NCBI GenBank assembly: GCA_019420945.1
Contig: JAHZGF010000009.1
Span: 21,980 to 85,979, forward strand
DNA length: 64,000 nucleotides
DNA from: Clostridiales bacterium
Lineage (GTDB): Bacteria > Bacillota > Clostridia > Oscillospirales > Oscillospiraceae
Direction of reading: 5' to 3'
Of this stretch, positions 7,881-16,287 are shown piece by piece. Each line of letters starts with the position of its first letter. Position 1 is the stretch's first letter. Made by a program: the position numbers and the translations under genes. The notes under the pieces were generated by a model. It was given only the letters and a program-made list of their open reading frames with translations, was not told the DNA's origin and did not search any database.

Positions 7881-8090
7881 ATGCCAAATGCGTTGCCAGG
7901 CCGTCCGGTCTGTGGTAAAATTATCGTGACAGGTGAGAGGGCCATGTGTCCCAACTGTCACCGCTGGCTGCCCGGCCTATTTCCGGCTGGATCCCAGGCA
8001 AGCGGGATTCTGCTGTACTGCAAGCGGTGCAAGCAGGAATTTGAAATTCATACCCAGCGACCTGCGGCCACAGCGCCCTGCGTCCGATGA
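7881..8090 (+). CDS. Small zinc-ribbon protein
   Basis: The protein has 69 residues with 'CGKII...CPNC' and 'YCKRCKQEFEI', giving two metal-binding knuckles typical of a zinc ribbon (Com-like or cysteine-rich KTR-like proteins of phages). The ATG at 7851 is in frame but too close to its AAGGAG, so ATG 7881 is preferred. The last codons overlap the upstream arm of a terminator. A regulatory or nucleic-acid-binding role is plausible but not shown. Confidence 0.6.
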   Translation: MPNALPGRPVCGKIIVTGERAMCPNCHRWLPGLFPAGSQASGILLYCKRCKQEFEIHTQRPAATAPCVR

Positions 8091-8136
8091 TTGATCCCCA
8101 CGGGAGTCATCACGGATGCAGGGCGCTTTTTGTTTT
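8072..8136 (+). terminator. Rho-independent terminator
   Basis: A 15-bp stem (8072-8086 with 8113-8127, one G-T pair) is extended inward by GATGA/TCATC and followed by TTTTTGTTTT. It overlaps the 3' end of the zinc-ribbon gene and separates the early/HUH unit from the HNH-terminase late unit. Confidence 0.85.
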
Positions 8137-8174
8137 GCCTCCCACCAGGTGATAGCGGGAGAGGAGGCAAAACA

Positions 8175-8528
8175 ATGGCCCAGAAACCCTTGCGGCCCTG
8201 TAAGCATCCAGGATGCAGGGAGCTGACCAGGGAAGGCTGGTGTCCCCGACACAAGCCCCGGCACAAGCGGGGAGAGAGCCAGGCCTGGCACAAGCTGTAT
8301 AACCTGCCGGTCTGGTCTCGACTCCGGGCAGATCAGCTGATGCGGCATCCCTGGTGCCAGCAGTGCCAACGGGAGGGGCGGCCGGATGTCCGGGCCACAG
8401 TGGTGGATCACATCGTGGCCCATCGGGGGAATTTGGCCCGCTTTACCGACCCGGACAATCTGCAAAGCCTGTGCAAGCATTGCCACGACCGGAAAACCCT
8501 CCGGGAGCGGCGCCAGCGGCAGGGGTAA
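8175..8528 (+). CDS. HNH endonuclease, packaging-associated
   Basis: The protein has 117 residues with the HNH pattern 'VVDHIVAHRGNLARFTDPDNLQSLCKHCHDRKT' (about residues 76-108) and two zinc-binding CxxC pairs ('CQQC', 'CKHC'), preceded by an N-terminal 'CKHPGC...GWCPRH' zinc knuckle. HNH proteins beside terminase genes in cos-type phages are needed for cleavage at genome ends. ATG 8175 has GGAGG at the right distance; the longer in-frame reading from upstream is noncoding terminator sequence. It is followed by a 198-bp spacer and then the small terminase. Confidence 0.88.
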   Translation: MAQKPLRPCKHPGCRELTREGWCPRHKPRHKRGESQAWHKLYNLPVWSRLRADQLMRHPWCQQCQREGRPDVRATVVDHIVAHRGNLARFTDPDNLQSLCKHCHDRKTLRERRQRQG

Positions 8529-8726
8529 TCCGGCCGGGTTTCTACGCCTGCGCCGGCGCGTGTGCGCACGGGCGCGGGCGGGCCTGGGTGCGCCTGTCCG
8601 GGGGGATCCTTTCCGGGCATGGCAAGGCACCCCCACCCCTGGAAAATCCACCTGGGGGATCGGAAAGACCCCGCATCCCCTCGATTGTAAAAAATTTTCC
8701 CCCATCAGCCGGAAAGGAGGCGGGAT
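8529..8726. other. Spacer between HNH and terminase, candidate cos region
   Basis: This 198-bp stretch has no credible gene. It is extremely GC-rich at its left part with a dyad around GCGCCGGCGCGTGTGCGCAC, then short C-run/G-run segments, and ends with the small-terminase ribosome site AAAGGAGG. In HK97-like Gram-positive phages with an HNH gene next to terS, the cohesive end site is usually in this spacer. The exact cut is not visible. Confidence 0.4.
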
Positions 8727-9257
8727 ATGCCCACACCAAGCAAAACCACGGCCAACATGAGCAAGCATCTGACCCGGGAAGAACGGGAGCAGCGGCAGCA
8801 GGCGGAGCAATCCACCATGCCACACCGGGGCAAGCCCAGGCGGCCGGGCGTCCTGATCTCCGGTGACTCCAAGGCCAAGGCCTACTGGGAGAAAATCTGG
8901 GCAGACATGGAGGAGTTGGAGATCCTGGACACCCTGGATGCTCCGGCCCTGGCGGGGCTGTGCTCCATGCTGGCCCTCCGGGATCGGTTGGCCAAGATGA
9001 CCCCCCAGCTGCTGGAGGCGCTGAGGGAGCTGGAGGGGCAGTGCAACCCATCCACCGAGCATGGCCGGGCGGTCTTGGAACAACTGGGGCGGATGCTGCG
9101 CCAGGCCAACGCCCTGAGTGATAAGCGGCTCAAGCTGGATACCCAAATCCTGAGCTATGCCGACAAGCTGGGGCTGACCCCCAGCGGCCGCAGCCGCCTG
9201 GCGGTGCGCAAGGCGGCAGAGACCACGCCGGACGAGGACGATGACCTCTTTGCCTAG
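8727..9257 (+). CDS. Phage terminase small subunit, P27 family
   Basis: The protein has 176 residues. The layout is that of P27-type small terminases: a basic N-terminus, then 'AKAYWEKIWADMEELEILDTLDAPALAGLCSMLALRDRL', a long helical middle, and the 'LKLDTQILSYADKLGLTPSGRSRL' segment near the C-terminus that precedes the large subunit in this family. It recognises phage DNA and passes it to the large subunit. AAAGGAGG lies 8 bases before the ATG. It overlaps the large terminase gene by 17 bases. Confidence 0.9.
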   Translation: MPTPSKTTANMSKHLTREEREQRQQAEQSTMPHRGKPRRPGVLISGDSKAKAYWEKIWADMEELEILDTLDAPALAGLCSMLALRDRLAKMTPQLLEALRELEGQCNPSTEHGRAVLEQLGRMLRQANALSDKRLKLDTQILSYADKLGLTPSGRSRLAVRKAAETTPDEDDDLFA

Positions 9258-11052
9258 ACATCCGAACGGCCAGCATCACTGCACCGCCGTCTATGCCAAG
9301 CAGGTGGTGGCGGGGCGGCTGAGGGAGCTGTGCTGTCCCTATGAGATCAAGGCCTGCCAGCGGCATCTGGACGACCTGAAGCGCCAAGGAGACCCGGATT
9401 TTCCCTACATCTTTGACGAGACTCGGGCGGATCGGATCTACCGCTGGTTTTCCCTGTGCATCCAGGTCCGGGGTGTGGACGCCGGAAAGCCCTTTGTGTT
9501 GGAGGACTGGCAGAAGTTTGATCTGGGGGTCACCTATGGCTGGGTCCATAAGGACACCGGCGCCCGGCGGTTTGTGCGTACCTACAACAAGCGGGGGAGA
9601 GGCAACTACAAGACGGCGGAGAAGGCCTGCCAGGCCCTCTACCACATGAACGCCGACGTGTGCTATCCCCCGTATCACCCGGAGGAGCGGACCTTTGAGC
9701 TGGAGCCCGAGGTGAGCTTTGCCGCCGTCAACGGCAAGCAGGCGGAAAAGGGCTTTCAGGCGGCGGTCAAAATCGCCCGCCGGTCCCCGAAAATTGCCCG
9801 GCAGATGATTCTGCCCAAAGCCAACCCCTGCAAGTCCCGGCGGTACGGCGGCGAGATGTTCAAGATCTCCCGGGACAACGACTCCCTGGACGGCGGCGCC
9901 GCCAGCTACTACCTGGTGGACGAGTATCACGCCCACAAGACCAGCGACGTTTACGAGATCGGCCTGAACTCCTTCGGCAAGCGCCGCCAGCCCCTGCTGG
10001 ACTGCATCACCACAGCCGGAGACGGCGCCGAGAGCAAGCCATGCTACGCCGAGGAGCGCTACTGCAAGATGATCCTGGACGGGGATGTAGTGGATGACCG
10101 CTACTTTGTCATGATCCGGGAACTGCCCGAGGGGGAGGACCCCCACGACCGGCGCAAATGGCGCTGGGCAAACCCGGTACTGCGGGGGGACAGCACCTAC
10201 GGGCGCTATCTGCTGGATGAGATTGAGGCGGAGTATCCGGCGGCCTTCTTTTCCGGGGATCCGGAGAAGCTGCGGAAGTTTCTGACCCGCCGGCTGTGTC
10301 AGTGGCAGTCTGCCAGTGCCAACAGCTACCTGTCCGCCGATCTGGTGAGGAAGGCCAGGGAGGCCATGGTGCCCACCGAAACCTTCCGCAGCCTGACCGA
10401 TGGCCGGACATGCTATTGCGGTTACGATTTGGGCAAGCGCATCGACCTGAGCGGCGTGGGGGCGGTGTTCCTGCTGCCCGACGGCCGGGTGGCGGTGACC
10501 GCCCACGGTTTCCTGCCTCAGGAGGCCGCCCTGCGCCACGAGCACACCGACCGCATCCCCTACACCGCCTGGGCCGGGAAGGGCTTCTGTACCCTGACCC
10601 CCGGGGCGGTGACCGATAACCGCTATGTGTATAACTGGATTTGCGCCGGGGAGCGGGAGCGGGGCTGGCGGGTCCGGGAGGTGGACTATGACGGCCACAA
10701 CGCCACAGATCTGGCCATCCAGATCTGTGAGGATCGCAACGACGAGGATTTCGTGGTGGAGATTGCCCAGAGCTGCGCCGGCCAGAACATGGCCGTCAAG
10801 GGGTTCCGGGAGCTGCTGATGAGCGGCGATCTCATTCTGGAGGAAAATCCGCTTTTCCTGCGCTGTCTGTCCAATGCCGTGGAGGTGGTCAACAATTTCG
10901 GGGACTCCAAGCTCTCCAAGCGCCACAAGGACGACTCCCAGCGCATTGACCCGGTGGCTGCCGTGATGAACGCCCTGGCCCGGGCTCTGGTGCAGCGCCA
11001 GGCCCCGCCCACCCTGGCCGACCGGCTGGACAGCGGCAGCTATACCATGTGA
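9241..11052 (+). CDS. Phage terminase large subunit
   Basis: The protein has 603 residues, the ATP-driven DNA packaging motor and nuclease. The N-terminal ATPase has 'PFVLEDWQKF' and an unusual Walker A-like loop 'NKRGRGNYKTAEK' (about residues 118-131), then 'YLVDEYHAHKTSD' as Walker B. The C-terminal nuclease domain begins at 'TCYCGYDLGKRIDLSGVGAVFLLPDGR' (about residue 390), with further acidic residues at 'VDYDGHNATDLA' and in 'DPVAAVMNALARAL'. Size and neighbours match HK97/P27-type packaging modules. Confidence 0.92.
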   Translation: MTSLPRHPNGQHHCTAVYAKQVVAGRLRELCCPYEIKACQRHLDDLKRQGDPDFPYIFDETRADRIYRWFSLCIQVRGVDAGKPFVLEDWQKFDLGVTYGWVHKDTGARRFVRTYNKRGRGNYKTAEKACQALYHMNADVCYPPYHPEERTFELEPEVSFAAVNGKQAEKGFQAAVKIARRSPKIARQMILPKANPCKSRRYGGEMFKISRDNDSLDGGAASYYLVDEYHAHKTSDVYEIGLNSFGKRRQPLLDCITTAGDGAESKPCYAEERYCKMILDGDVVDDRYFVMIRELPEGEDPHDRRKWRWANPVLRGDSTYGRYLLDEIEAEYPAAFFSGDPEKLRKFLTRRLCQWQSASANSYLSADLVRKAREAMVPTETFRSLTDGRTCYCGYDLGKRIDLSGVGAVFLLPDGRVAVTAHGFLPQEAALRHEHTDRIPYTAWAGKGFCTLTPGAVTDNRYVYNWICAGERERGWRVREVDYDGHNATDLAIQICEDRNDEDFVVEIAQSCAGQNMAVKGFRELLMSGDLILEENPLFLRCLSNAVEVVNNFGDSKLSKRHKDDSQRIDPVAAVMNALARALVQRQAPPTLADRLDSGSYTM

Positions 11053-11062
11053 GGAGGACGAT

Positions 11063-11248
11063 ATGGATAAGAAGCAAACACGCCGGCGGATGGATTACAT
11101 CGGCTCCGGGCTGATGGTTTTGGGCTGCCTGGGGATGGCCGGCGGGCTCTGGATGGTATTTCCCCCGGGCGGGGTGATCTGGCTGGGAGGCTGGGCCATG
11201 GCCCTGGGCTTTTTCCTGTGCCGGGCAGCGGGGAGGGATAGCGGTTGA
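11063..11248 (+). CDS. Small membrane protein between terminase and portal
   Basis: The protein has 61 residues: a basic N-terminus followed by two hydrophobic segments (about residues 13-31 and 35-53) joined by a short Pro-Gly turn. GAGGAGG lies at 11051-11057 before the ATG, and the portal start overlaps its stop. Small membrane proteins in this position occur in related prophages. Its role is unknown. Confidence 0.65.
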   Translation: MDKKQTRRRMDYIGSGLMVLGCLGMAGGLWMVFPPGGVIWLGGWAMALGFFLCRAAGRDSG

Positions 11249-12486
11249 TTGCGGATCTCTTTTCCACCCCCCGGCAGCGGGGGGCCACGGTGATGACCAC
11301 CCCCGGTGTTCTCTACGGCCCCGGCGGCATCCCCACCGGAGAGATGGCCAAAAAGCTGTCCGCCGTCTATGCGGCGGTGGACATTCGCTCCAACTCCATG
11401 AGCGTGATGCCCGCCTATGTGATGGACACCCGTACCCGGGAACATGTGGAGCATCCCATCCTGGAGCTGCTCAGCGTCCGGCCCAACGAGGCCATGACCC
11501 CCAGCGCGCGCAAATATCTGCTGGAGCAGAGCGTGCTGCTGACCGGCAACGGCTACGACTGGATCATCCGGGACCCCATCTCCGCCCAGCCGGTGGAGCT
11601 GGTGCCCCTGCCCGGCAATCTGGTGCAGGTGTGGCTGGATACCAACCGGCGGCCCTGGTATGACGTGCAGCATCCGGTGACCGGAGAAGTAATGCGGCTG
11701 CCCTGTGAGGACGTGTGCCACTACAAGGGCCCCAGCCGGCTGGGCTATGAGGGAGAGAGCGTGCTTACCTACGCCCGGGAGACCATCCGGGCCGGTTTGG
11801 CCGCCGGGGAATACAACACCCAGTTCTACGAGTCCGGCGGCCAGCCCTCCGGCGTGCTCTCGGTGGATGCGGATCTGGGGGGCTATGTCCTGGACAAGGA
11901 CGGCAAGCCCACCGCCGAGACCCGGAAGGACGCGCTGCGCAAAGAATGGGAGCGGGTCCACAGCGGCCCCCAGAACGCCCACCGGGTGGCCATTCTGGAC
12001 CTGGGGCTGAAATACACGCCCCTGTCCATCTCCCAGCGGGACAGCCAGTTTGTGGAGCAGCAGAATGTGACGGTGCTGGACATCGCCCGGTTTTTCGGGG
12101 TGCCTGCCTACAAGCTCCAGGCCGGCAACCAGAGCTATAACGCCAATGAGCAGAACGCCATCGAATACCTGAGCAATCTCCAGCCCCGGGTGACCCAGAC
12201 CGAGGAGGAGCAGACCTGGAAGCTGCTGCCGGCCCGGGATCAGCGGGCCGGGCTGGAGGTGCGCTATAACATGATGGCCATTCTCCGATCCGACAGCGCC
12301 AGCCGGGCCAGCTATTACAAATCCATGTGGGAGTGCGGGGCATATTCCGTTAACGACATCCTGCGGCTGGAGGATATGCCCGACACTCCCGGCGGCGAGG
12401 AACACAACGCCAGCCTGAACTATGTGCCGCTGTCCGAGTGGCGGCGCCTTTCCATTCTGCGAAACGGAGGAGATGAAACGAAATGA
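11245..12486 (+). CDS. Phage portal protein, HK97 family
   Basis: The protein has 413 residues and forms the dodecameric DNA gate of the capsid. Family features are 'KLSAVYAAVDIRSNSMSVMPAYV' near the N-terminus, 'ARKYLLEQSVLLTGNGYDWIIRD', 'RLPCEDVCHYKG' and the C-terminal half 'DIARFFGVPAYKLQ...YNANEQNAIEYL'. A TTG start overlaps the previous stop, with GGGAGG about 8 bases upstream. It lies between terminase and protease as expected. Confidence 0.93.
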   Translation: MIADLFSTPRQRGATVMTTPGVLYGPGGIPTGEMAKKLSAVYAAVDIRSNSMSVMPAYVMDTRTREHVEHPILELLSVRPNEAMTPSARKYLLEQSVLLTGNGYDWIIRDPISAQPVELVPLPGNLVQVWLDTNRRPWYDVQHPVTGEVMRLPCEDVCHYKGPSRLGYEGESVLTYARETIRAGLAAGEYNTQFYESGGQPSGVLSVDADLGGYVLDKDGKPTAETRKDALRKEWERVHSGPQNAHRVAILDLGLKYTPLSISQRDSQFVEQQNVTVLDIARFFGVPAYKLQAGNQSYNANEQNAIEYLSNLQPRVTQTEEEQTWKLLPARDQRAGLEVRYNMMAILRSDSASRASYYKSMWECGAYSVNDILRLEDMPDTPGGEEHNASLNYVPLSEWRRLSILRNGGDETK

Positions 12487-13187
12487 CCCTGAATCTGAGT
12501 GGCGAGCTGCTCTGCGACGAGTGGGCGGAGGTGTACCGCTGGTTTGGCGTTGACACCGGTTTCTATTGCCCCGGAGATGTCCGCTCGGCGGTGGATGAGC
12601 TGGAGCCCGGGGAGACGCTGGAGCTGCTCATCAACAGCGTGGGGGGCGACGTATTTGCCGCCAGCGAGATCTATGCCACGTTGGAGCGCTGCCCCAACCC
12701 CACCCGGGCGGAGATCCAGTCTCTGGCGGCCTCTGCGGCCAGCTATTTCCCCCTGGCCTGTGACCGGGTGGAGATCGCTCTGCCCGCCCAGATGATGATC
12801 CACTGTGCCGGCTGGGATGTGGGCGGCAATAAGACCGACCACCGCTGGGCGGCGGATCAGCTGGAGGTGACCGATCAGAGCATCCTGGATGTCTACTGCC
12901 GCAAGTGCGGCCCCGGCGCCGATCGGGCGTATTTGCAGGAGCTGATGGAGCAGGAGACCTATCTTTCCGCCAATCAGTGCCTGGAGCTGGGGCTGGTGGA
13001 TGCCATCCTGGGCCAGGAGAATCAAGAGGACGGACCTGCAACCCTGGTGGCCAGTGCCACCGGCAATGTGATCCGGGCCATGCGGGTACGGCCGGACATC
13101 CGGGTGCTGATGGAGCGCCGTCAGGCGGAATTGGAGGACCTGCACAGCCAGCTGGAGCAGGAAAAGCATCGTTATTCCCGGGTCTGA
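12483..13187 (+). CDS. Head maturation protease, ClpP-type
   Basis: The protein has 234 residues. A ClpP-like serine protease fold is indicated by 'LLINSVGGDVFAASEIYATL', a nucleophile-bearing 'LAASAASYFPLACDRVE' (Ser around residue 84) and the catalytic histidine in 'MMIHCAG'. In HK97-like phages this enzyme cleaves the capsid scaffolding region. The last ~50 residues are charged and helical. ATGA overlap with the portal gene and position just before the capsid gene support the role. Confidence 0.9.
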   Translation: MTLNLSGELLCDEWAEVYRWFGVDTGFYCPGDVRSAVDELEPGETLELLINSVGGDVFAASEIYATLERCPNPTRAEIQSLAASAASYFPLACDRVEIALPAQMMIHCAGWDVGGNKTDHRWAADQLEVTDQSILDVYCRKCGPGADRAYLQELMEQETYLSANQCLELGLVDAILGQENQEDGPATLVASATGNVIRAMRVRPDIRVLMERRQAELEDLHSQLEQEKHRYSRV

Positions 13188-13220
13188 CAGGATGGCCCGG
13201 AACATAGAAAGGAGCAAAAC

Positions 13221-14426
13221 ATGAGTATCAGACGCGAGTACAACGACCTGCTGGGCCTGCGGGCCCAGCACCTGGCCGCCGCCGAGGCGGCCCTGAACTC
13301 CGGCAGCCGGACTGAGTATGACTCTGCCATGGGCAAGGCCAGGGAGCTGGACCCCAAGCTGGAGGACATGAAGGCATTGATGGAGGAGCAGGACCGCTAC
13401 GCCGTGGCCAATGCCCCCCGGTTTACCGGCGATCCCCGGGACATGGCGGAGATGGGCAAAGAGCTGGCCGCCAAAAGACCGGTGCGCTTTGACGTGGGCG
13501 AAGTGATGCGGGGCATCGGTGCGCCTCAGCGGGATGCCACCACCGTGGCCACCGGCTCCATTGTGACTCCCACCGGCGCCGGCAGCGACATCCGGGACGG
13601 CTTTGCCGGCCAGGTGTCCAGCCTGGTCTCCCAGGTCTACACGGTCAATCTCAAGGGCCTGAGCGGCGTTGAGGAGCCCTATGTGGTGGAAGATATGGAG
13701 GCCCAGGGCAGCGTGGTTGCCACCGCATCCGGCACTGCCCGGACCGACAGTGACCCCACCTTCGGCAAGGCGGCAATCAAACCCTATGGAGTAGATGTGA
13801 CCACCTTTGTGGACCGCAACCTGGCAAACCTCAGTCCCGCCGACTACGCCGCCAAGATCCAGACCATGGCCATGCGGGCCCTGCGCCGCAAGATCAATGC
13901 CCTGATTGTCACCGGTGACGGCCAGGGCAGCCCCAGCATGTACGGCATCACCACCGCCAAGAACACGGAGGGATCCCCCATCTTCGGCAGCGTTTCTCTG
14001 GGCTCCGCCATTGGCGTGGACTCCCTGGAAAAGCTGGTCTACGCCTACGGCGGTGACGAGGAGGTGGGCGGCAACGCCCGTCTGCTGTTGACCAAAGCAA
14101 ACCTGCAGGCCCTGGGGGCGCTCCGGGGCACCAACGAAAAGCGTCGGCTCTACCGGATCATCCCGGATGTGGGCAATCCCAACACCGGCGTCATTGAGGA
14201 CGGCGGTCTCATCGTGCCCTATACCATTGTTTCCGCCCTGGGCGATACTACTATGAGCTATGGCGATCCCATCAACTATGAGCTGGGTCTCTTCGGCGAC
14301 TATGTGATCCGGGTGGATGAGTCCGTCAAGGCGGTGGAGCGGCTGAACGCCATCCTGGGTGATGTGATGGTGGGAGGCAACCTGGTGGTGGACAAGGGCT
14401 TTGTCAACGGCACCATCGGCGGCTGA
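13221..14426 (+). CDS. Major capsid protein, HK97 fold
   Basis: The protein has 401 residues. The first ~100 residues are a charged helical delta-domain ('LGLRAQHLAAAEAALNSGSR...DPKLEDMKALMEEQDRY') that would be removed by the protease encoded just upstream. The mature part includes 'GSIVTPTGAGSDIRDGFAGQVSSL', 'FVDRNLANLSPADYAAKIQTMAMRALRRKINALI' and 'DTTMSYGDPINYELGLFGDYVIRVDE', all of HK97 coat type. GAAAGGAG precedes the ATG. Confidence 0.92.
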   Translation: MSIRREYNDLLGLRAQHLAAAEAALNSGSRTEYDSAMGKARELDPKLEDMKALMEEQDRYAVANAPRFTGDPRDMAEMGKELAAKRPVRFDVGEVMRGIGAPQRDATTVATGSIVTPTGAGSDIRDGFAGQVSSLVSQVYTVNLKGLSGVEEPYVVEDMEAQGSVVATASGTARTDSDPTFGKAAIKPYGVDVTTFVDRNLANLSPADYAAKIQTMAMRALRRKINALIVTGDGQGSPSMYGITTAKNTEGSPIFGSVSLGSAIGVDSLEKLVYAYGGDEEVGGNARLLLTKANLQALGALRGTNEKRRLYRIIPDVGNPNTGVIEDGGLIVPYTIVSALGDTTMSYGDPINYELGLFGDYVIRVDESVKAVERLNAILGDVMVGGNLVVDKGFVNGTIGG

Positions 14427-14437
14427 GGACCTGTGAT

Positions 14438-14689
14438 ATGGCGCTCCCCAGCAAGGCCGAGCTGATGGCCTATTGCCGGGTAGACGATGAGGAGGCCGGC
14501 GCGCTGCTGGAGTCCCTGTGCCAGCAGGCGGAAACCTATCTCTCATTCGCCGGGGTGGATACCACCCTGGCGGATCCCCGGCTGGAGCAGGCCCTGAAGG
14601 CCCTCACGCTCCACTGGTTTGACAATCCGGCCGGCGGGGAAGTCCCCGCCGGTCTCCAGCGGCTGATCAATCAGCTCAAACACACATAA
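14438..14689 (+). CDS. Head-tail connector, gp6-like
   Basis: The protein has 83 residues. The short all-helical pattern 'SKAELMAYCRVDDEEAGALLESLCQQAETYLSFAGV...EQALKALTLHWFDN' is that of HK97 gp6-type connectors (DNA-packaging family), which form a ring under the portal. It lies directly after the capsid gene, 11 bases apart. Confidence 0.85.
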   Translation: MALPSKAELMAYCRVDDEEAGALLESLCQQAETYLSFAGVDTTLADPRLEQALKALTLHWFDNPAGGEVPAGLQRLINQLKHT

Positions 14690-14702
14690 GGAGGTTTTCA
14701 CT

Positions 14703-15161
14703 ATGGCAGTAACGCCCAAGAAATCCACCGGTTCCGGTACCACTGCATCTATCAGTGTGGACGGCGGCTCCGAGTATAAGGAGTTCGCCAGCATTACCAG
14801 TCTGGGCCCTCCCAATATGACCCGGGGCACCGTGGATGTCACCGACATGAACAGCTATTCCAACAACGACCAGATGAAGGAGTTTCTGACCGACTTCATC
14901 GAGGCCGACGAGATGAGCATTGAGGGCTTTGTCATTGGCACCGATGAGGGCCGGGATGCGGCGGAGACCGCTTTTTATTCCGGCGCCGAGGTGTCCATCA
15001 AGATTGTGCTGCCCACCGCCATCGGCAAGACCATGATCATCACCGGACTGCTGACGGCCTACCGTCCCATTGGTGACATCAATACCAGCGACGGTATTGC
15101 CTTTTCCATGTCCATCAAGCCCACCAAAAAGCCTGAGATTTCCGCCACTGCCGGCGGTTAA
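14703..15161 (+). CDS. Phage tail tube protein
   Basis: The protein has 152 residues, is rich in beta residues, and matches small siphophage tail tube proteins: 'EFASITSLGPPNMTRGTVDVTDMNSYSNNDQMKEFLTDFIEADEMSIEGFVIG' and 'PTAIGKTMIITGLLTAYRP'. It would polymerise to form the tail shaft. AAGGAGG lies 8 bases upstream. Its place before the head-closure and gp10-like genes is unusual; in most HK97-like phages the tail tube gene follows them. Confidence 0.85.
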   Translation: MAVTPKKSTGSGTTASISVDGGSEYKEFASITSLGPPNMTRGTVDVTDMNSYSNNDQMKEFLTDFIEADEMSIEGFVIGTDEGRDAAETAFYSGAEVSIKIVLPTAIGKTMIITGLLTAYRPIGDINTSDGIAFSMSIKPTKKPEISATAGG

Positions 15162-15177
15162 GGAGGAGTTGTAATCC

Positions 15178-15621
15178 ATGAAAACCTATGAAATCCAGCT
15201 GAACAGCGGCAAGACCGTCACCCTCCGGTTGACCAGCCGGGCCCTGAGCAGCTACATCAAAGAGCACGGCCTCCCCGGGGCGGCGCCCCTGGTCAGCGTG
15301 ATGAACGCTGTCAATGATATGGATGCCCTGATTGCCCTTCTGTCGGCGGCCATGAGATACCCCGGGGCTGTGGTGGACAAAGAACTCGCCACCGGTGCGG
15401 AGCTGCTGGACGCTCTGGCCGACGAGGACAAGGGCGATGTCTACATCAAGGGCCTGGTGGTTCAGCTGGCCCGGGATGCCGGCCTGGTGGATGACAAGGG
15501 CGCCAAGGAGCTGTCTGACGCTGCCGGTGCCAACAGCGCCCAGCTGGTCTCTAAAATCGCCGCTCTGCTGCGGCTGGACGGCGTTGAGGAGGAGGCTCAG
15601 GAGGAGGAAAACCCTACCTGA
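15178..15621 (+). CDS. Tail assembly chaperone, G-like product
   Basis: The 147-residue zero-frame product is helical and ends in a Glu-rich tail. It lies after the tail tube gene and ends at the frameshift site A AAC CCT (15609-15615). In siphophages the short G protein and its frameshifted GT form chaperone tape measure assembly in a fixed ratio. AAGGAGG precedes the ATG. Its identity rests on position, size and the frameshift, not on sequence motifs. Confidence 0.8.
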   Translation: MKTYEIQLNSGKTVTLRLTSRALSSYIKEHGLPGAAPLVSVMNAVNDMDALIALLSAAMRYPGAVVDKELATGAELLDALADEDKGDVYIKGLVVQLARDAGLVDDKGAKELSDAAGANSAQLVSKIAALLRLDGVEEEAQEEENPT

Positions 15622-15959
15622 CCGGCGAGACCATCGAGGATGTGGTCCATGCGGCGGCGGTAGCCGGGCTGGATCCGGAGGTGGCCTGGGACCGGACCCC
15701 CGGTGAGCTGTTGGAGTATATCCGGGCTTATCGGGACCGGCAGCAGGAGACTGCCTATCTGCTCTATGACCTGGCCGGAGCCATTGCCAATGCCTGCCTT
15801 GGCAAGCGGCGGCTCCGGCCGGCCGAGGCCTTCCCGGGCTTTATCGAGGAGCAGATGTCGGTGATGAGTGACCAGCAGATCTATGCCAACTGCCTGGCCT
15901 GGTGCGCCGCCCTGAGCGGCATGGAGGAGGATGCCCATGGAAGCGGGAAAGCTCAATAA
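15178..15959 (+). CDS. Tail assembly chaperone GT, made by -1 frameshift
   Basis: The heptamer A AAC CCT at 15609-15615 in the G reading frame is a canonical X XXY YYZ slippery site. A -1 slip re-reads base 15615 and continues in the frame that is open from 15588 to 15959, adding 114 residues (starting YLTGETIEDVVHAAAVAG) to 146 residues of G, giving about 260. The downstream frame lacks a good ribosome site of its own at GTG 15642, which supports frameshifting over separate initiation. This arrangement is well known for lambda-like G/GT. Join is 15178-15615 plus 15615-15959. Confidence 0.8.
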
Positions 15960-16287
15960 GCGGATCACCCTGCAGCGCAAGGATCAGGGGCGCAAACCCT
16001 CCGGCCAGATGGTGGGGGAGTGGGTGGATGTTTGCACCCTTTGGGCCCAGGTCAACTGCACCGACAGCAAGGCGGTGGACTCCGACGGGGTGGTGCAGCA
16101 CGAGGGGCTCTATCGCTTTTATATCCGCTGGCAGGCCGGTATTACCCCCGAGATGCGGGTGAAGTGGGCGGGCCGTATCTTCGAACTGGTAGGTCCTCCA
16201 GTGGACTGGAAAGGGGAAAAGGTGGGGCTCACCCTGCTGACCCGGGAAATGGTAAAGGGGGCCAAGCGTAATGGCGACCAGCTATAA
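15937..16287 (+). CDS. Head closure (head-tail adaptor) protein
   Basis: The protein has 116 residues. The pattern 'GKLNKRITLQRKDQGRKPSGQMVGEWVDVCTLWAQV' followed by 'YRFYIRWQAGITPEMRVKWAGRIFELVGPPVD' is that of SPP1 gp16/phage head-tail adaptor proteins, which seal the portal after packaging. ATG 15937 is chosen because GGAGGAGG (15923-15930) lies 6 bases away; ATG 15931 directly abuts it. It overlaps the 3' end of the GT frame. Confidence 0.87.
   Translation: MEAGKLNKRITLQRKDQGRKPSGQMVGEWVDVCTLWAQVNCTDSKAVDSDGVVQHEGLYRFYIRWQAGITPEMRVKWAGRIFELVGPPVDWKGEKVGLTLLTREMVKGAKRNGDQL

Noticed and set aside
12420..14546. 708-codon minus-strand frame over protease and capsid genes
   Set aside because: Antisense of two recognised phage genes; composition is typical of GC-rich shadow frames.
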